DNA of 64,000 nucleotides, taken from positions 181,241-245,240 of the forward strand of contig NZ_BPQS01000007.1 in NCBI RefSeq assembly GCF_022179385.1, read 5' to 3'. Shown here piece by piece: positions 38,073 to 50,535 of the stretch. How positions within the stretch are numbered: the stretch's first letter is position 1; every line of letters starts with the position of its first letter. This DNA comes from Methylobacterium longum. Lineage in GTDB: Bacteria; Pseudomonadota; Alphaproteobacteria; Rhizobiales; Beijerinckiaceae. A program made the translations under genes and the position numbers. The notes under the pieces were generated by a model. The model had not been told where the DNA came from, did no database searches, and saw nothing but the letters and a program-made list of their open reading frames with translations.

Positions 38073-38596
38073 GGTCGGACCGCCGCGGCGCTGGGCTCCG
38101 GGCAGCCGCACGTCGGCCGGTCCATCGCGCAGCTTGAGGCGGAACTCGGCTTCCAGCACTTCGTGCGCGGCCACGGCAGTGCGGTGACGACCCAGGAGGG
38201 CGAGGCCTTCGCCCACGAGGTCAAGCAGACCTTCGCGGGCCTGGATTACCTCGGCCATGCCGCGCGCCGCATCCGGGACCGGGGGCCGGATTGCCTGCCC
38301 GTGGCCTGCCAGCCGTCCCTGGCCTCACGGCGGCTGCCTCGCTTCGACGCCGAATGCCTCGGATTGCGGGTCTCGGTTCACGTGCCGAGCCCCGACGCGA
38401 TCTGGTCCTGAGCCGCGTCGGGCCCGTGCGATCTCGGTCTCGCACGCCACTGACGGGGCTGCCGATGATCCTGCGCCCGTTCCGCCCGGAAATTTCGATC
38501 GCGACTTTGCTGCTGCGCCCGGCGGAGCGGCCGGTGAGCCGTCTGGCTGAACGGCTGAGCGTCCCTCTGCGAGCGCAGCGGGACGCGCAGCGCTGA
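38073..38596 (+). pseudogene. LysR regulator remnant (two fragments with internal deletion)
   Basis: Starting at the base after the gmk stop, the frame reads AAALGSGQPHVGRSIAQLEA, the recognition helix and wing of a LysR helix-turn-helix. It continues through FVRGHGSAVTTQEGEAFAHE, a linker, and the first strand of the effector domain (VACQPSLASRRLPRF, then VSVHVPSPDAIWS) to a stop at 38411. From about 38465, in another frame, MILRPFRPEISIATLLLRP and SRLAERL resemble a LysR C-terminus. The first 25 or so residues and most of the effector domain are missing, so this is a decayed gene. Confidence 0.7.
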
Positions 38597-38610
38597 GCCG
38601 ATCCCGTTCG

Positions 38611-39210
38611 TCAGTCCGCAACCCGCGGGGCGCAGAGCCACGCGCGCATGGCCGTGAAGGTGGTTGCCGCCGCTGCGGTGAGGGACGCCTCCGCGGCGGG
38701 ATCGGTCCCGAAGGTTTCGAGGCGCGCCCGGAAGGCGGCCCACATCGCGCCTGCCGCGGCGCCGTGCGCCCGGTAATAGGCAAGCCCGTCGCCCGTGAAG
38801 CCGTGCAAGCCGGCGATGTGACGGCCGATCAGCGCCCCCCCCAGCGTCGAGCCCTCCAAGACGTAGAGCGCGCCCGTCGCCGCGGCGGGGCCGTCGAGGC
38901 GCGGCGCGGCCGGCCGCGGCAGCGCCGCAACCGCACCCCGGGCGAGGCCGAGATGGTCGAGGTCGGCCGCGACCCGGGCGAGGCGACGGCGCGGCGCCAG
39001 GAACGGCTCGTCGCCGAGTTCGGCCCCGATCGCCGGCTCCCAGATCGCGTGGAAGCCGTAGAGCCGCGCCAGCAGGTCCCGGTAGCCGGGCAGCGTCGCG
39101 ACCCGGCCCCGCCAGTCGAGGCTGTCCTCCAGGGCGCGATGGGCCGGATCGGTCGCCGCGCGCAGGCGTGCATGCACGCTGTCGCGGCTGTGCGCGGGAT
39201 CTCGGCTCAC
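38611..39210 (-). CDS. Biliverdin-producing heme oxygenase (BphO-type)
   Basis: 199-residue heme oxygenase that would open heme to biliverdin, CO and iron. The proximal His is in LRAATDPAHRALEDSLDW (His24). The distal helix reads ALYVLEGSTLGGALIGRHI, with the conserved Gly pair. The ATG overlaps the TGA of the upstream bacteriophytochrome gene (ATGA), so the two are coupled, and biliverdin is the chromophore of that sensor. This makes chromophore supply its obvious role. Confidence 0.92.
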   Translation of the reverse strand: MSRDPAHSRDSVHARLRAATDPAHRALEDSLDWRGRVATLPGYRDLLARLYGFHAIWEPAIGAELGDEPFLAPRRRLARVAADLDHLGLARGAVAALPRPAAPRLDGPAAATGALYVLEGSTLGGALIGRHIAGLHGFTGDGLAYYRAHGAAAGAMWAAFRARLETFGTDPAAEASLTAAAATTFTAMRAWLCAPRVAD

Positions 39211-41822
39211 GCGGTGATCGTGAAGCAGGCGCCGGGATTGTTGGCGACGTCGAGCCGGGCGTTGATCTGGTCGAGCATCGCCCGGATCAGCTTCATGCCG
39301 AGGCCCGATCCCTTGCTGCGGGCCCGGGCGTCGGCCCAGTCGGCGGGCAGACCGGCGCCGTCGTCGCAGACCCGCAGTTGCACCTCACCGGGACCGGACG
39401 CCGAGACGCTGACCTCCACCCGTCCGCCGCCCGTCGGGTTCGCCGCGTACTTGAAGGCGTTGGTGACGAGTTCCGTGGCGATCAGCGAGAGCGCCACCGC
39501 CTTTCGGTAGGGCACCATCAGGCCGGGCTCAGCGGTGAGATCGACGGCATGGCCATCGCCTGCGAGGCCCGCGAGATCGTTGCACAGATTCTCGATGGTC
39601 TGGCCGAGATCGACCTCGTCGACGCGGTCGGCCTGGTACAGGCTGTCGTGCACGCGCGCGACGCTCATCACCCGTGCGGAGGTGTCGGCGAAAGCCTGCC
39701 GTGCCTCGCCGTCGGCGATCTGGCGCCGCTGCATCTGCAGGAAGGCCGAGACGATCTGCAGCGAGTTCTTGACCCGGTGGTCGATCTCCCGGGTCAGCAG
39801 ATCCTTCTGTTCGAGCAGGCGCTCCTTCTCGGCGAGGAGGCTGGTCAGCTCGTCGATCTTGCGGCGTTGGCGCAGCACGACGCCCTCCACCGCCTCCGCC
39901 AGGGAGCCGGCGAGCTGGAGCTGCCAATCCGCCCAGGGGTTGGCGAAGCCGGTGCGCTCCTCGATCCAGCGCTCGAACGAGCGCCGGGGCAGGACCGCTA
40001 CCGGGCCGCTGCCCGCCAGCACGGGCTTGCGCGGGTCGCCGCCCCAGGTGACCGTGCTGGGCACTTCGGGGCGGAACCAGAGGAGCAGGTTCTCCCGCGA
40101 TTCGTCCAGGAAAGCCGCCAGCAGGCCGCTGGCGATCTCGCGATAGGGAGCCGCCTCCAGGTACTCGGTGGTGAAGCTGTTGCTGCTGTAGCCGGTTTCA
40201 CCCTCCCCCACGCGCGTCCGCAACCAGCCGGTGATCGCCGTCACTATCTCGGGCGGGGGCGTCCGGCCGATCAGCGTGACCCGCTCGCCCGAGACGATGC
40301 CGGCCCCGGTGGCGCTGAACAGGTCGAGCAGCGTCGTCCCGCCGCCCGTCAGGGCCGCCACGAAGTCGTCGGAGCGGGTCAGCCCGCGCACGAGCCGTCC
40401 CTCCACGTCGAGATGCGCCTGCCGCTCAGCCCAGAGCCGGCGGGACTCGATCTCCTGCACCCGCATGGCGAAGGCGTCGGTGAGCACCGTCGCGGCGGAG
40501 CGGGTTTCCGGCGCGACGTAGTGCGGCCGGCGATGGTGCCCGATCATAAGGCCCCAGAGCCGGCCCTCGACCATGATCGAGATCGACATCGAGCCGTTCA
40601 CGCCGAGGTTGCGCTGGTACTCAAGGTGGATCGGCGAGAGCGTCCGGTGCTGGGCGAAGGTCAGGTCGATCGGGCCGTTGCCGGCTCCCGGCGCCGCCAC
40701 CAGCCCGACCGGCACGCTGTCGCGGTCGATCACGAAGCGGCTCTTGGCCTTGGTGTAGAGGGCGCGCGCCTGGGCGGGGATGTCGGATGCGGGGAAGCGC
40801 AGGCCCAGCAGGCTGCGGGACCAATCCGGGGCCTTGTCCTCGGCCACCGCCTCGCCGTTCCAGTCGGTGTCGAAGCGGTAGACCAGCACCGCCTCGAAGC
40901 CGGTCAGCGCCCGGATCTCCAGCGCGGCGATCCGGGCGGCGTCCGCCAAAGTCCCGGCCTCGCGCAGGCGCCCGACGGCCAGTTCGGTGTCGATCTGACT
41001 CGCGGTCGCGAAGTCGTCCGCGGAATCCGGCTCCAGTTCCAGCTCGACGATCAGGCGCCCGGCATGGGCATGGGCGACGGCGTGGTAGGGCGTGCTGGAG
41101 CACGGGAGCGTCAGGCGCCGCCGAAGCGAGCGGCCATCTTCCAGCCCCCCGCCCGCCAGGCGGGTCCGGATCGCCGCGACGAAGTCGGACGGCAGCACGT
41201 CGGCCAGGGGCCGACCCGCCAGCGGCGGCTCGACCGGGTCGACGATCTCCGAGATGTTGGCCGAGTAGGCGAGGACCAGCAGCGTCGCGGCATCGGCCGC
41301 CAGCATCACGGCATTCGGCTGGATCGATCCCGGGATGTGGATCGGCTCGCGCTCGCAGAGGCTGGCATCCACCGGCTCGGCGCGGACCCGCTGGCCGATC
41401 GCCGCCATCACGGCCTCGCGCGGCAGACCGGCTCCGAGGCTTTCCAGCGGGTCGATCGTCAGCCACGTCACCGGGCGCACACCCGTGACGTGACCGCGGC
41501 GCATGCGCACCCGGGCCCGCAGCGGCTGCGGCAGGCGGCCGAAGACGTGGTCGAAGCTCTGGTCGAGGGTGCCGCGGCGGGCTCCCGCCAGGAAACGGCC
41601 GCGGAAGCCCGGGACGTTCGTGCCCGGCATCACGTCGCGGAAATAATCGCGCCCGAGCACCGCTTCCCGCGACAAGCCGGAAATCGTGCTGGCGCCCTCG
41701 CTGAACACCACGACCGTGCCGGCCGAATCCAGCCCGATCACGCCCTGGTCCAGGCTGTCGAGTTCATCGGGGGCAAGGGCGTCGAGATCGACGCCGTGTT
41801 CGCGGGCCGGGTTCGACGGCAT
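39207..41822 (-). CDS. Bacteriophytochrome histidine kinase with N-terminal PYP-like domain
   Basis: 871-residue red/far-red light sensor kinase. Residues about 15-130 resemble photoactive yellow protein (LDSLDQGVIGLDSAGTVVVF ... RDYFRDVMPGTNVPGFRGRF), but the chromophore Cys is Gly67, and the positions of PYP Tyr42 and Glu46 are Phe40 and Ala44. A standard photosensory core follows. The biliverdin Cys156 is in LCEREPIHIPGSIQP; the GAF domain has FPASDIPAQAR and LSPIHLEYQRN; the PHY tongue has PRRSFERW. The output is an HWE/HisKA_2-type kinase with REIDHRVKNSLQ (His682), ATPase boxes ELVTNAFKYA, DDGAGLP and GSGLGMKLI. No response regulator is adjacent. The heme oxygenase gene overlaps its stop codon. 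Confidence 0.93.
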   Translation of the reverse strand: MPSNPAREHGVDLDALAPDELDSLDQGVIGLDSAGTVVVFSEGASTISGLSREAVLGRDYFRDVMPGTNVPGFRGRFLAGARRGTLDQSFDHVFGRLPQPLRARVRMRRGHVTGVRPVTWLTIDPLESLGAGLPREAVMAAIGQRVRAEPVDASLCEREPIHIPGSIQPNAVMLAADAATLLVLAYSANISEIVDPVEPPLAGRPLADVLPSDFVAAIRTRLAGGGLEDGRSLRRRLTLPCSSTPYHAVAHAHAGRLIVELELEPDSADDFATASQIDTELAVGRLREAGTLADAARIAALEIRALTGFEAVLVYRFDTDWNGEAVAEDKAPDWSRSLLGLRFPASDIPAQARALYTKAKSRFVIDRDSVPVGLVAAPGAGNGPIDLTFAQHRTLSPIHLEYQRNLGVNGSMSISIMVEGRLWGLMIGHHRRPHYVAPETRSAATVLTDAFAMRVQEIESRRLWAERQAHLDVEGRLVRGLTRSDDFVAALTGGGTTLLDLFSATGAGIVSGERVTLIGRTPPPEIVTAITGWLRTRVGEGETGYSSNSFTTEYLEAAPYREIASGLLAAFLDESRENLLLWFRPEVPSTVTWGGDPRKPVLAGSGPVAVLPRRSFERWIEERTGFANPWADWQLQLAGSLAEAVEGVVLRQRRKIDELTSLLAEKERLLEQKDLLTREIDHRVKNSLQIVSAFLQMQRRQIADGEARQAFADTSARVMSVARVHDSLYQADRVDEVDLGQTIENLCNDLAGLAGDGHAVDLTAEPGLMVPYRKAVALSLIATELVTNAFKYAANPTGGGRVEVSVSASGPGEVQLRVCDDGAGLPADWADARARSKGSGLGMKLIRAMLDQINARLDVANNPGACFTITA

Positions 41823-41898
41823 CAGGTGAGAAACCGGCTCATCGGGAGCGGTATGGCGCTGAGATGGATCGAGCGCAATGGCTGTCTTTGCAACACGT

Positions 41899-43293
41899 TC
41901 AGTGTCCCGTTGTGCCGTGCAGGATCTCCGTCATGACGCTCCGAAACCCCTCCTCCACCGTCGGATGGTAGATCGGCCGGTCTCGTACGTCCTGCGCGGT
42001 GCGCCCGTCGCCGATCGCGTAGGTGAGGAGGTGCGCGAGGTGCTCCACGGCGGGACCGAGCATCTCGCCGCCGAGCAGCCGCCCGGTTCGATCGGCCCAG
42101 ATCCGCATGCCGCCGTGATTCAGCCCGTCGACCCGGGCGCGGCCCTGATCGGAGAAGTCCACCGCTCCCACGACGCGGCCTCCGGCAGCCGGATCGTAGG
42201 GCTCGCCCACCCGCGCGGCCTGAGGATGCGTGAACACCATCGCGAGGCTCGTCCACGGCGCGGCCGCCGCCACGGCGCGTCCGGCGGCCAGTGCGGCGGC
42301 GTTCGTGCCGGCGATCGAACCCTGGCGGCTTGCCTCGTGCAGCACGGGACGCCAAGCATCAGCATCCCCCGCGATCAGGATCGGCGCCCCACCGCAGACG
42401 AGGGCGCGACGGTCGAAATCCGGGATTCCATCCGCGCCGGGACGCAGGCCGGCCGCCTCCAGGTCCAGCGCCCCCAGGTTCGGCGACCGCCCCGTGGCGG
42501 CCAGGACCCGCGACGCCCGCGTGACCTGCTCGCGCCCGTCGCGCCCGGTCCAATGGAGACGCACGCCGTCGCCGTCCGGCGCAGCGGCGTGGACCTCCGC
42601 GCCGAGATGCAGATCGAGCTCCGCGCCGAAGATCGCGGCTGCCTGGCGCGCCAGATCGGGGTCGGCGAGGCCCGCGACGGTGTCGCCCGCGTCGATCACC
42701 GTGACGGCGACGCCGAGCCGGGCCATCGCCTGCGCGATCTCGATGCCGACCGCACCGGCCCCGAGGACCACGAGGGAATCCGGCAGATCCGCGATCTCGA
42801 ACAGGGTGTCGGTGGTCAGGCACCGGTCGCCGAGCTCGCGCAGCGGCCCGGGCACGATCGGGCTCGATCCGGTGGCGATGACGGCGGCGCGGAAGCGGAC
42901 GCACGTGTGATCGTCGATGGCGAGGCTGCGCCCGTCCCGGAACCGGGCGCTGCCGGCGATCCGATCGTCGCCGGGCAGCACGTCCAGCCCATCCCGCACG
43001 CCGCCGACGAACCGGTCGCGCTCGGCGCGCAGACGCGAGAGGACGGCGCGGCCATCCACCGCCACGCCCGATACCCGGATGCCGAACAGGTCGGTGCTGC
43101 GCGCCGCGTGGGCGGCCGCGCCCGCCGCGATCAGAAGCTTGGAGGGCATGCAGCCCACCCGGGCGCAGGTGGTACCGCCGGGGCCGCGCTCGATCAGCAC
43201 GGCACGGACACCGGCGTCAGCCGCCGCGCGATACGCGGCGATGCCGGCCGTTCCGGCGCCGATCACCGCCACATCGTAGTCAAGCTCGCGCAT
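41899..43293 (-). CDS. Dihydrolipoyl dehydrogenase-like flavoprotein
   Basis: 464-residue pyridine nucleotide-disulfide oxidoreductase. FAD motif VAVIGAGTAGIAAY at the N-terminus, redox disulfide CARVGCMPSK (about 43-52), NAD(P) motif VVLGAGAVGIEIAQAM (about 175-190), and C-terminal active-site base in YHPTVEEG. This is the lipoamide dehydrogenase fold. There is no ketoacid dehydrogenase partner nearby, so it could be a soluble transhydrogenase- or mercuric reductase-like relative. It lies upstream of the phytochrome gene on the same strand with a 76-base gap; cotranscription is possible. Confidence 0.88.
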   Translation of the reverse strand: MRELDYDVAVIGAGTAGIAAYRAAADAGVRAVLIERGPGGTTCARVGCMPSKLLIAAGAAAHAARSTDLFGIRVSGVAVDGRAVLSRLRAERDRFVGGVRDGLDVLPGDDRIAGSARFRDGRSLAIDDHTCVRFRAAVIATGSSPIVPGPLRELGDRCLTTDTLFEIADLPDSLVVLGAGAVGIEIAQAMARLGVAVTVIDAGDTVAGLADPDLARQAAAIFGAELDLHLGAEVHAAAPDGDGVRLHWTGRDGREQVTRASRVLAATGRSPNLGALDLEAAGLRPGADGIPDFDRRALVCGGAPILIAGDADAWRPVLHEASRQGSIAGTNAAALAAGRAVAAAAPWTSLAMVFTHPQAARVGEPYDPAAGGRVVGAVDFSDQGRARVDGLNHGGMRIWADRTGRLLGGEMLGPAVEHLAHLLTYAIGDGRTAQDVRDRPIYHPTVEEGFRSVMTEILHGTTGH

Positions 43294-43446
43294 CGTCGAC
43301 CCGGATCACCCGCCCGGGCCAAAGTTCCACGGCCCAGGTTCGTTCCGCCTGCGCCGACGCGCCTCAGGTGGAGGCCAGGATGCCCGGCCCGATGCGCGGC
43401 CGGCCACGCCCGGGGCCGCGCACGGCGCCGCGGTCCGGCGCTGGGG

Positions 43447-44499
43447 TCAGGCGCTGCGGTTCGGGGCGGTGCCGCCGAGGTGGAACACCCTGTGGGGCAC
43501 CAGTTCGCCGCGCTCGACGTCGCCCACGGCGACCAGGATGCCGGCGCAGGTGGCGAAGGCCTTGCCCTCCACGGGGGCGTCGCGGCCCCGCAGGATTACG
43601 GGTTGGCCGCGCATCAGGCGCAGACCGAGGTCGCGGGAGACCGCCACCTCCGGGATCGCGTCGAGGGCTGTCTCCACCGGGCGCAGGTGAGCGAGAGCGG
43701 CCTCGGGGCTGTCATCCGTGAGGGTGCCGACCGCGCAGGCCTCGGCTTCCGAGAAGGGGCCGACACGGGTGCGGCGCAGGGCCGCGACGTGGCCGTAGCA
43801 GCCGAGCATGCGGCCGAGGTCGCGGGCGAGGGCGCGCACGTAGGTGCCCTTGCCGCACTCCGCCTCGAGGACGGTGCGCTCGCCGTCGTGCTCCACCACG
43901 GCGAGGCGATCGATCTGCACCGGCCGGGCGACGAGTTCCACCACCTCACCCTCACGGGCGAGGTCGTAGGCGCGCTCACCCTGAATCTTGATGGCCGAGT
44001 AGCGCGGGGGCACCTGCTCGATCGCTCCCACGAAGGCCGGCAGCGCCGCCTCAACCGCCGCGCGGTCCGGGCGGGCGTCACTGTTGGCGACGGCGCGTCC
44101 CTCGGCATCGTCGGTGTCGGTCTCAACGCCCCACTGGACCGTGAACCGGTAGGCTTTGCGGCCGTCCATGACGAAGGGGACCGTCTTGGTCGCCTCGCCC
44201 AGCGCGATCGGCAGGATGCCGGAAGCCAGCGGATCCAGGGTGCCGGCGTGACCGGCCTTCTTGGCGTTGAAGGCACGCTTCACCACCGCGACCGCGTGAG
44301 TCGAGGTCATGCCGACATGCTTGTCTAGGATGACCCAGCCCGAGACGTCGCGGCGCTTGGGCCGGTCGGGCCGCGGCCCGCGCTGCGGGCGTCGTCCTTC
44401 CGGGTCCCGGCGCTCGGCGTTCGGGCCCACCGTTAAACCCACGGTCGAGGTCAAGGCCGGGCGCTCACCCTGCGGCTGGTCTTCGGTGGAAACCGTCAT
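43447..44499 (-). CDS. truB: tRNA pseudouridine(55) synthase TruB
   Basis: 350-residue synthase that makes pseudouridine 55 in the T loop of tRNAs. Catalytic motif KAGHAGTLDPLASGILP (Asp in GTLDP), plus RYSAIKIQGERAYDLAR and the PUA-like C-terminal region. The ATG at 44499 has GAGG five bases upstream. A TTG at 44554-44556 overlapping the rbfA stop would add 19 residues but has no better ribosome site. The first 50 residues are a charged extension before WVILDKHVGMTST. Last gene of the rbfA-truB pair. Confidence 0.95.
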   Translation of the reverse strand: MTVSTEDQPQGERPALTSTVGLTVGPNAERRDPEGRRPQRGPRPDRPKRRDVSGWVILDKHVGMTSTHAVAVVKRAFNAKKAGHAGTLDPLASGILPIALGEATKTVPFVMDGRKAYRFTVQWGVETDTDDAEGRAVANSDARPDRAAVEAALPAFVGAIEQVPPRYSAIKIQGERAYDLAREGEVVELVARPVQIDRLAVVEHDGERTVLEAECGKGTYVRALARDLGRMLGCYGHVAALRRTRVGPFSEAEACAVGTLTDDSPEAALAHLRPVETALDAIPEVAVSRDLGLRLMRGQPVILRGRDAPVEGKAFATCAGILVAVGDVERGELVPHRVFHLGGTAPNRSA

Positions 44500-44552
44500 G
44501 TCCTCGCGTCCCCCGGAGCTGCGCCCCGTCCCTTTTCGTTTGGTGGTCGGGA

Positions 44553-44981
44553 TCAATGCCCCGGTCCGGTCTCCGGTTCGTCGTCATCCCGGCCGTGATC
44601 GAGATCGCGCTGCACGCGCTCGTCCCGCAGCAGCCTGTCGATGCGCGCCGCCTCGTCGAAGGTCTCGTCGCGCCGGAAGCGTAGCTCCGGCGCGAATTTC
44701 AGGTTCACGCGCCGCGCCACCTCCTGGCGCAGCACCTTCCGGTGACGCTCCAGGGCGGCGATCACCGGCGCCTCGTCAAGGCCGCCGAGGGGCATCACGT
44801 AGGCGGTGGCGAGCTTCAGGTCCGGCGACATCCGCACCTCCGGCACGGTCACGACATGCGTGCCGAGCACCGGATCCTGGATGTCGCCGCGCTGGAGCAC
44901 CTCGGCGAGGGCGTGGCGGATGAGTTCGGCCACGCGCTGCTGACGCTGCGAGGGGCCGGTGGGGGTTGGTTTCTGGGCCAT
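44553..44981 (-). CDS. rbfA: Ribosome-binding factor A
   Basis: 142-residue KH-fold factor needed for late maturation of the 30S subunit and 16S 5'-end processing. Conserved parts: [39 protein letters not shown] and [18 protein letters not shown]. It is followed by truB. The C-terminal tail is acidic ([12 protein letters not shown]). It is separated from infB by a hairpin terminator, so it may have its own promoter as well as read-through. Confidence 0.96.
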   Translation of the reverse strand: MAQKPTPTGPSQRQQRVAELIRHALAEVLQRGDIQDPVLGTHVVTVPEVRMSPDLKLATAYVMPLGGLDEAPVIAALERHRKVLRQEVARRVNLKFAPELRFRRDETFDEAARIDRLLRDERVQRDLDHGRDDDEPETGPGH

Positions 44982-45023
44982 TCTGTCTCGGCGGGCGCCC
45001 AGGGGGCGGCCGGCTCACGTCTG

Positions 45024-45059
45024 AAAAAACAAAGGACGGCCGCGGCGGGTGCCGCGGCC
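45024..45059 (-). terminator. Intrinsic terminator downstream of infB
   Basis: On the minus strand the stem GGCCGCGGC / GCCGCGGCC (45038-45046 and 45051-45059, four-base loop) is followed by GTCCTTTG and six T (45029-45024). It lies 25 bases after the infB stop and before rbfA. Confidence 0.85.
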
Positions 45060-45084
45060 GCCCTGTCCGGACAGGTCCGGACGA

Positions 45085-48021
<2,937 letters not shown>

Positions 48022-48097
48022 TCAGCCTGAACCCTGAGGGTTTCCATCGTCCCGTGAACCGACGCCCGGTGGCGCCGGCCAAATCCATCCTGCGTCG

Positions 48098-48820
48098 TCA
48101 ACGTGAGGCTTGGTCGATCCGGCCGATTCGGGCTAGATCGGGCTCCTCGGTCGCCGCAGCAGCGCTCTCGAAGGAGCGTAGCCGACGCCAACGCGACAGG
48201 CAGCCGGCGGCTCCGGCTCCTGCGACGAGCGCAGCGTGTATCACATGACCCCGACCCAAGGCCATGTCCAATTCGTCTTCGGACAGGTCATCGATGATCG
48301 GGATCCTTGACATGGCCTCACCGTGACGCCGGTGCAAGGCCGACGCGATCTTCCGCCGGCCGTCCGGACTGGCCTCCGAGGCGTGAATCACCGCGATCGC
48401 CCCGGGGTGGCCGCCGATGGCGGCCTCCACCTTCGAGAAGCCCGCAACGATGCAGCCGGCCTTGTTGGCGAGCGCGATGGCCTGTCGCAGGTCGTCGCGC
48501 AGGGCCGCGACGATCCTGTCCGGAAGATCCGGCGCGGCCGGGGTCGGCCCCTTGAACGCCCGCGAGAACAGGTTCTTGCGCACCGCCAGGGCGACGACGT
48601 CCCGGCGGGCGCTGACCCAGGCTCCGCGACCCGGCAGCTTGGCGCGCAGGTCCGGCACGACGCTGCCGTCCGGCCCGCGCACGAAGCGGATCATCCCGTC
48701 CGGCGCCTGCGTGACGCGCGTGACGATGCAGGTCCGCTCAGGCGCGCGGCGGCCGGGGCCGGCATCGAGCCCCGGGGCCTCCGGGCCCTCTTCGGGCAGG
48801 GTCGTGTCGGCCGCGACCAT
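48098..48820 (-). CDS. YlxR (DUF448)/L7Ae-type RNA-binding protein
   Basis: 240-residue protein in the standard nusA-infB position. The N-terminal YlxR domain shows ERTCIVTRVTQAPDGMIRFVRGPDG and LPGRGAWVSARRDV. A ribosomal L7Ae/L30e-like domain follows (about 105-185: LANKAGCIVAGFSKVEAAI). This two-domain form is common in alphaproteobacteria. It is encoded between nusA and infB with short gaps, so it is part of the transcription/translation operon; the exact role is unclear. Confidence 0.88.
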   Translation of the reverse strand: MVAADTTLPEEGPEAPGLDAGPGRRAPERTCIVTRVTQAPDGMIRFVRGPDGSVVPDLRAKLPGRGAWVSARRDVVALAVRKNLFSRAFKGPTPAAPDLPDRIVAALRDDLRQAIALANKAGCIVAGFSKVEAAIGGHPGAIAVIHASEASPDGRRKIASALHRRHGEAMSRIPIIDDLSEDELDMALGRGHVIHAALVAGAGAAGCLSRWRRLRSFESAAAATEEPDLARIGRIDQASR

Positions 48821-48842
48821 GGCGCCTCCGCGCGCTCCCGGT

Positions 48843-50468
48843 TCAGGCCTCGGCCTGGGTCGGGGCGGACTCTTCGCCCTCGACTCCCTCGGCGCCGTCC
48901 TCGGCCTCCGGCTCCGGCAGAGCCTCGATCCAGCCGGCCTTGAGGCGGGCGGCCATAATCAGGCCCTCGGCCTCGGCACGGGACAGGTCGAACCCGTCGA
49001 GGTAGCCGGCGTGACGCACGGCCTCGGGGCCGCGACCTTCGGTGTAGCCGACGAGATCGTCGGTGGCGCAACCCGCCAGATCCTCGACGGTCTTCACGTC
49101 GTTCTCGCCGAGTGCCACCATCATGGGTGTCGTGACGCCCTCGATCTCGCGCAGCTCGTCGGCGACGCCGAGTTCGGTGCGGCGCGCGTCGTGCTCCTGC
49201 TCGATCCGGGCGAGGTGATCCTGCGCGCGCGCCTGGATCTCGGCGCCGGTCTCCTCGTCCAGGCCCTGGATGCCCGACAGCTCCTGGGTGTCGACGTAGG
49301 CGATCTCCTCGACGTTGCGGAAGCCTTCCGCGGCGAGCAGCTGGCCGACGGTCTCGTCGACGTCCAGCGCCTCCATGAACACCTGGGTCCGCTCGGCGAA
49401 TTCCTTCTGGCGGCGCTCCGACTCCTCGGCCTCGGTGAGGATGTCGATGTCCCAGCCGGTGAGCTGGGAGGCGAGCCGCACGTTCTGGCCGCGGCGGCCG
49501 ATGGCCAGCGACAGCTGGTCGTCCGGCACCACCACCTCGATGCGGTCGGCCTCCTCGTCGAGTACCACCTTCACCACCTCGGCGGGCTGGAGGGCGTTGA
49601 CGATGAAGGTCGCCTCGTCTTCGGACCACGGGATGATGTCGATCTTCTCGCCCTGGAGTTCGCCGACCACCGCCTGGACGCGGGATCCGCGCATGCCCAC
49701 GCAGGCGCCCACCGGGTCGATGCTGCCGTCGCGGGAGATCACCGCGATCTTGGCGCGGGAGCCCGGGTCGCGGGCCACCGCCTTCACCTCGACGATGCCG
49801 TCGTAGATCTCGGGCACTTCCTGGCCGAACAGCTTGGCCATGAACTGCGGATGCGAGCGCGACAGGAAGATCTGCGGTCCGCGCACTTCCGAGCGCACGT
49901 CGAACAGGTAGGAGCGGATGCGGTCGCCCGGCCGGAAGGTCTCGCGCGGGATCATCTCGTCCCGGCGCACGATGCCCTCGCCGCGGCCCAGATCCACGAT
50001 CACGTTGCCATACTCGACCCGCTTGACGATGCCGTTGAGGATCTCGCCGATGCGGTCCTTGTACTCGTCGAACTGGCGGGCGCGCTCGGCGTCGCGCACC
50101 TTCTGGACGATGACCTGCTTGGCCGACTGGGCGGCTACGCGACCGAAGTCGAACGGCGGCAGGGTATCGGAGATCACGTCGCCGACGAGTGCGCCCGGGT
50201 TGTAGCGGCGGGCCTGATCCAGGGTGATCTCGCGGGCGTCGTTCTCGACCTGATCGACCACCAAGAGGTGGCGCGAGAGGCGCAGCGCCCCGGTCTTGTT
50301 GTCGATCTCGGCGTGGACATCCGTCTCGGCGCCGTAGCGGGAGCGGGCCGCCTTGGCGATCGCCTCCTCCATCGCGTCGATCACGATGGAGCGGTCGATC
50401 ACCTTCTCGCGGGCGACCGCATCGGCGATCTGGAGGAGTTCGAGCCTGTTGGCGCTGACGACGGCCAT
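48843..50468 (-). CDS. nusA: Transcription termination/antitermination protein NusA
   Basis: 541-residue elongation factor. N-terminal polymerase-binding domain ([20 protein letters not shown]), S1 domain ([18 protein letters not shown] ... [17 protein letters not shown]), two KH domains ([18 protein letters not shown] and [18 protein letters not shown]), and a C-terminal helix-hairpin-helix region with an acidic end. The ATG at 50468 is the conserved start [12 protein letters not shown]; the upstream in-frame extension is a shadow. rimP lies upstream with a 67-base gap. Confidence 0.97.
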   Translation of the reverse strand: MAVVSANRLELLQIADAVAREKVIDRSIVIDAMEEAIAKAARSRYGAETDVHAEIDNKTGALRLSRHLLVVDQVENDAREITLDQARRYNPGALVGDVISDTLPPFDFGRVAAQSAKQVIVQKVRDAERARQFDEYKDRIGEILNGIVKRVEYGNVIVDLGRGEGIVRRDEMIPRETFRPGDRIRSYLFDVRSEVRGPQIFLSRSHPQFMAKLFGQEVPEIYDGIVEVKAVARDPGSRAKIAVISRDGSIDPVGACVGMRGSRVQAVVGELQGEKIDIIPWSEDEATFIVNALQPAEVVKVVLDEEADRIEVVVPDDQLSLAIGRRGQNVRLASQLTGWDIDILTEAEESERRQKEFAERTQVFMEALDVDETVGQLLAAEGFRNVEEIAYVDTQELSGIQGLDEETGAEIQARAQDHLARIEQEHDARRTELGVADELREIEGVTTPMMVALGENDVKTVEDLAGCATDDLVGYTEGRGPEAVRHAGYLDGFDLSRAEAEGLIMAARLKAGWIEALPEPEAEDGAEGVEGEESAPTQAEA

Positions 50469-50535
50469 CGGTGTCGGTCCTTCTCTTCCGTCAAATCTTC
50501 GGGACGGCCGCGCGTGGACGGCCGTCGCGGGGGTC

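Noticed and set aside
41823..41898. TGAAC-N16-CATT upstream of the phytochrome gene as an EcfG promoter
   Set aside because: Two mismatches to GGAAC/CGTT; too weak to call.
39168..41936. 922-codon plus-strand frame opposite the phytochrome gene
   Set aside because: The minus strand encodes a phytochrome with every motif intact, so this frame is a shadow.
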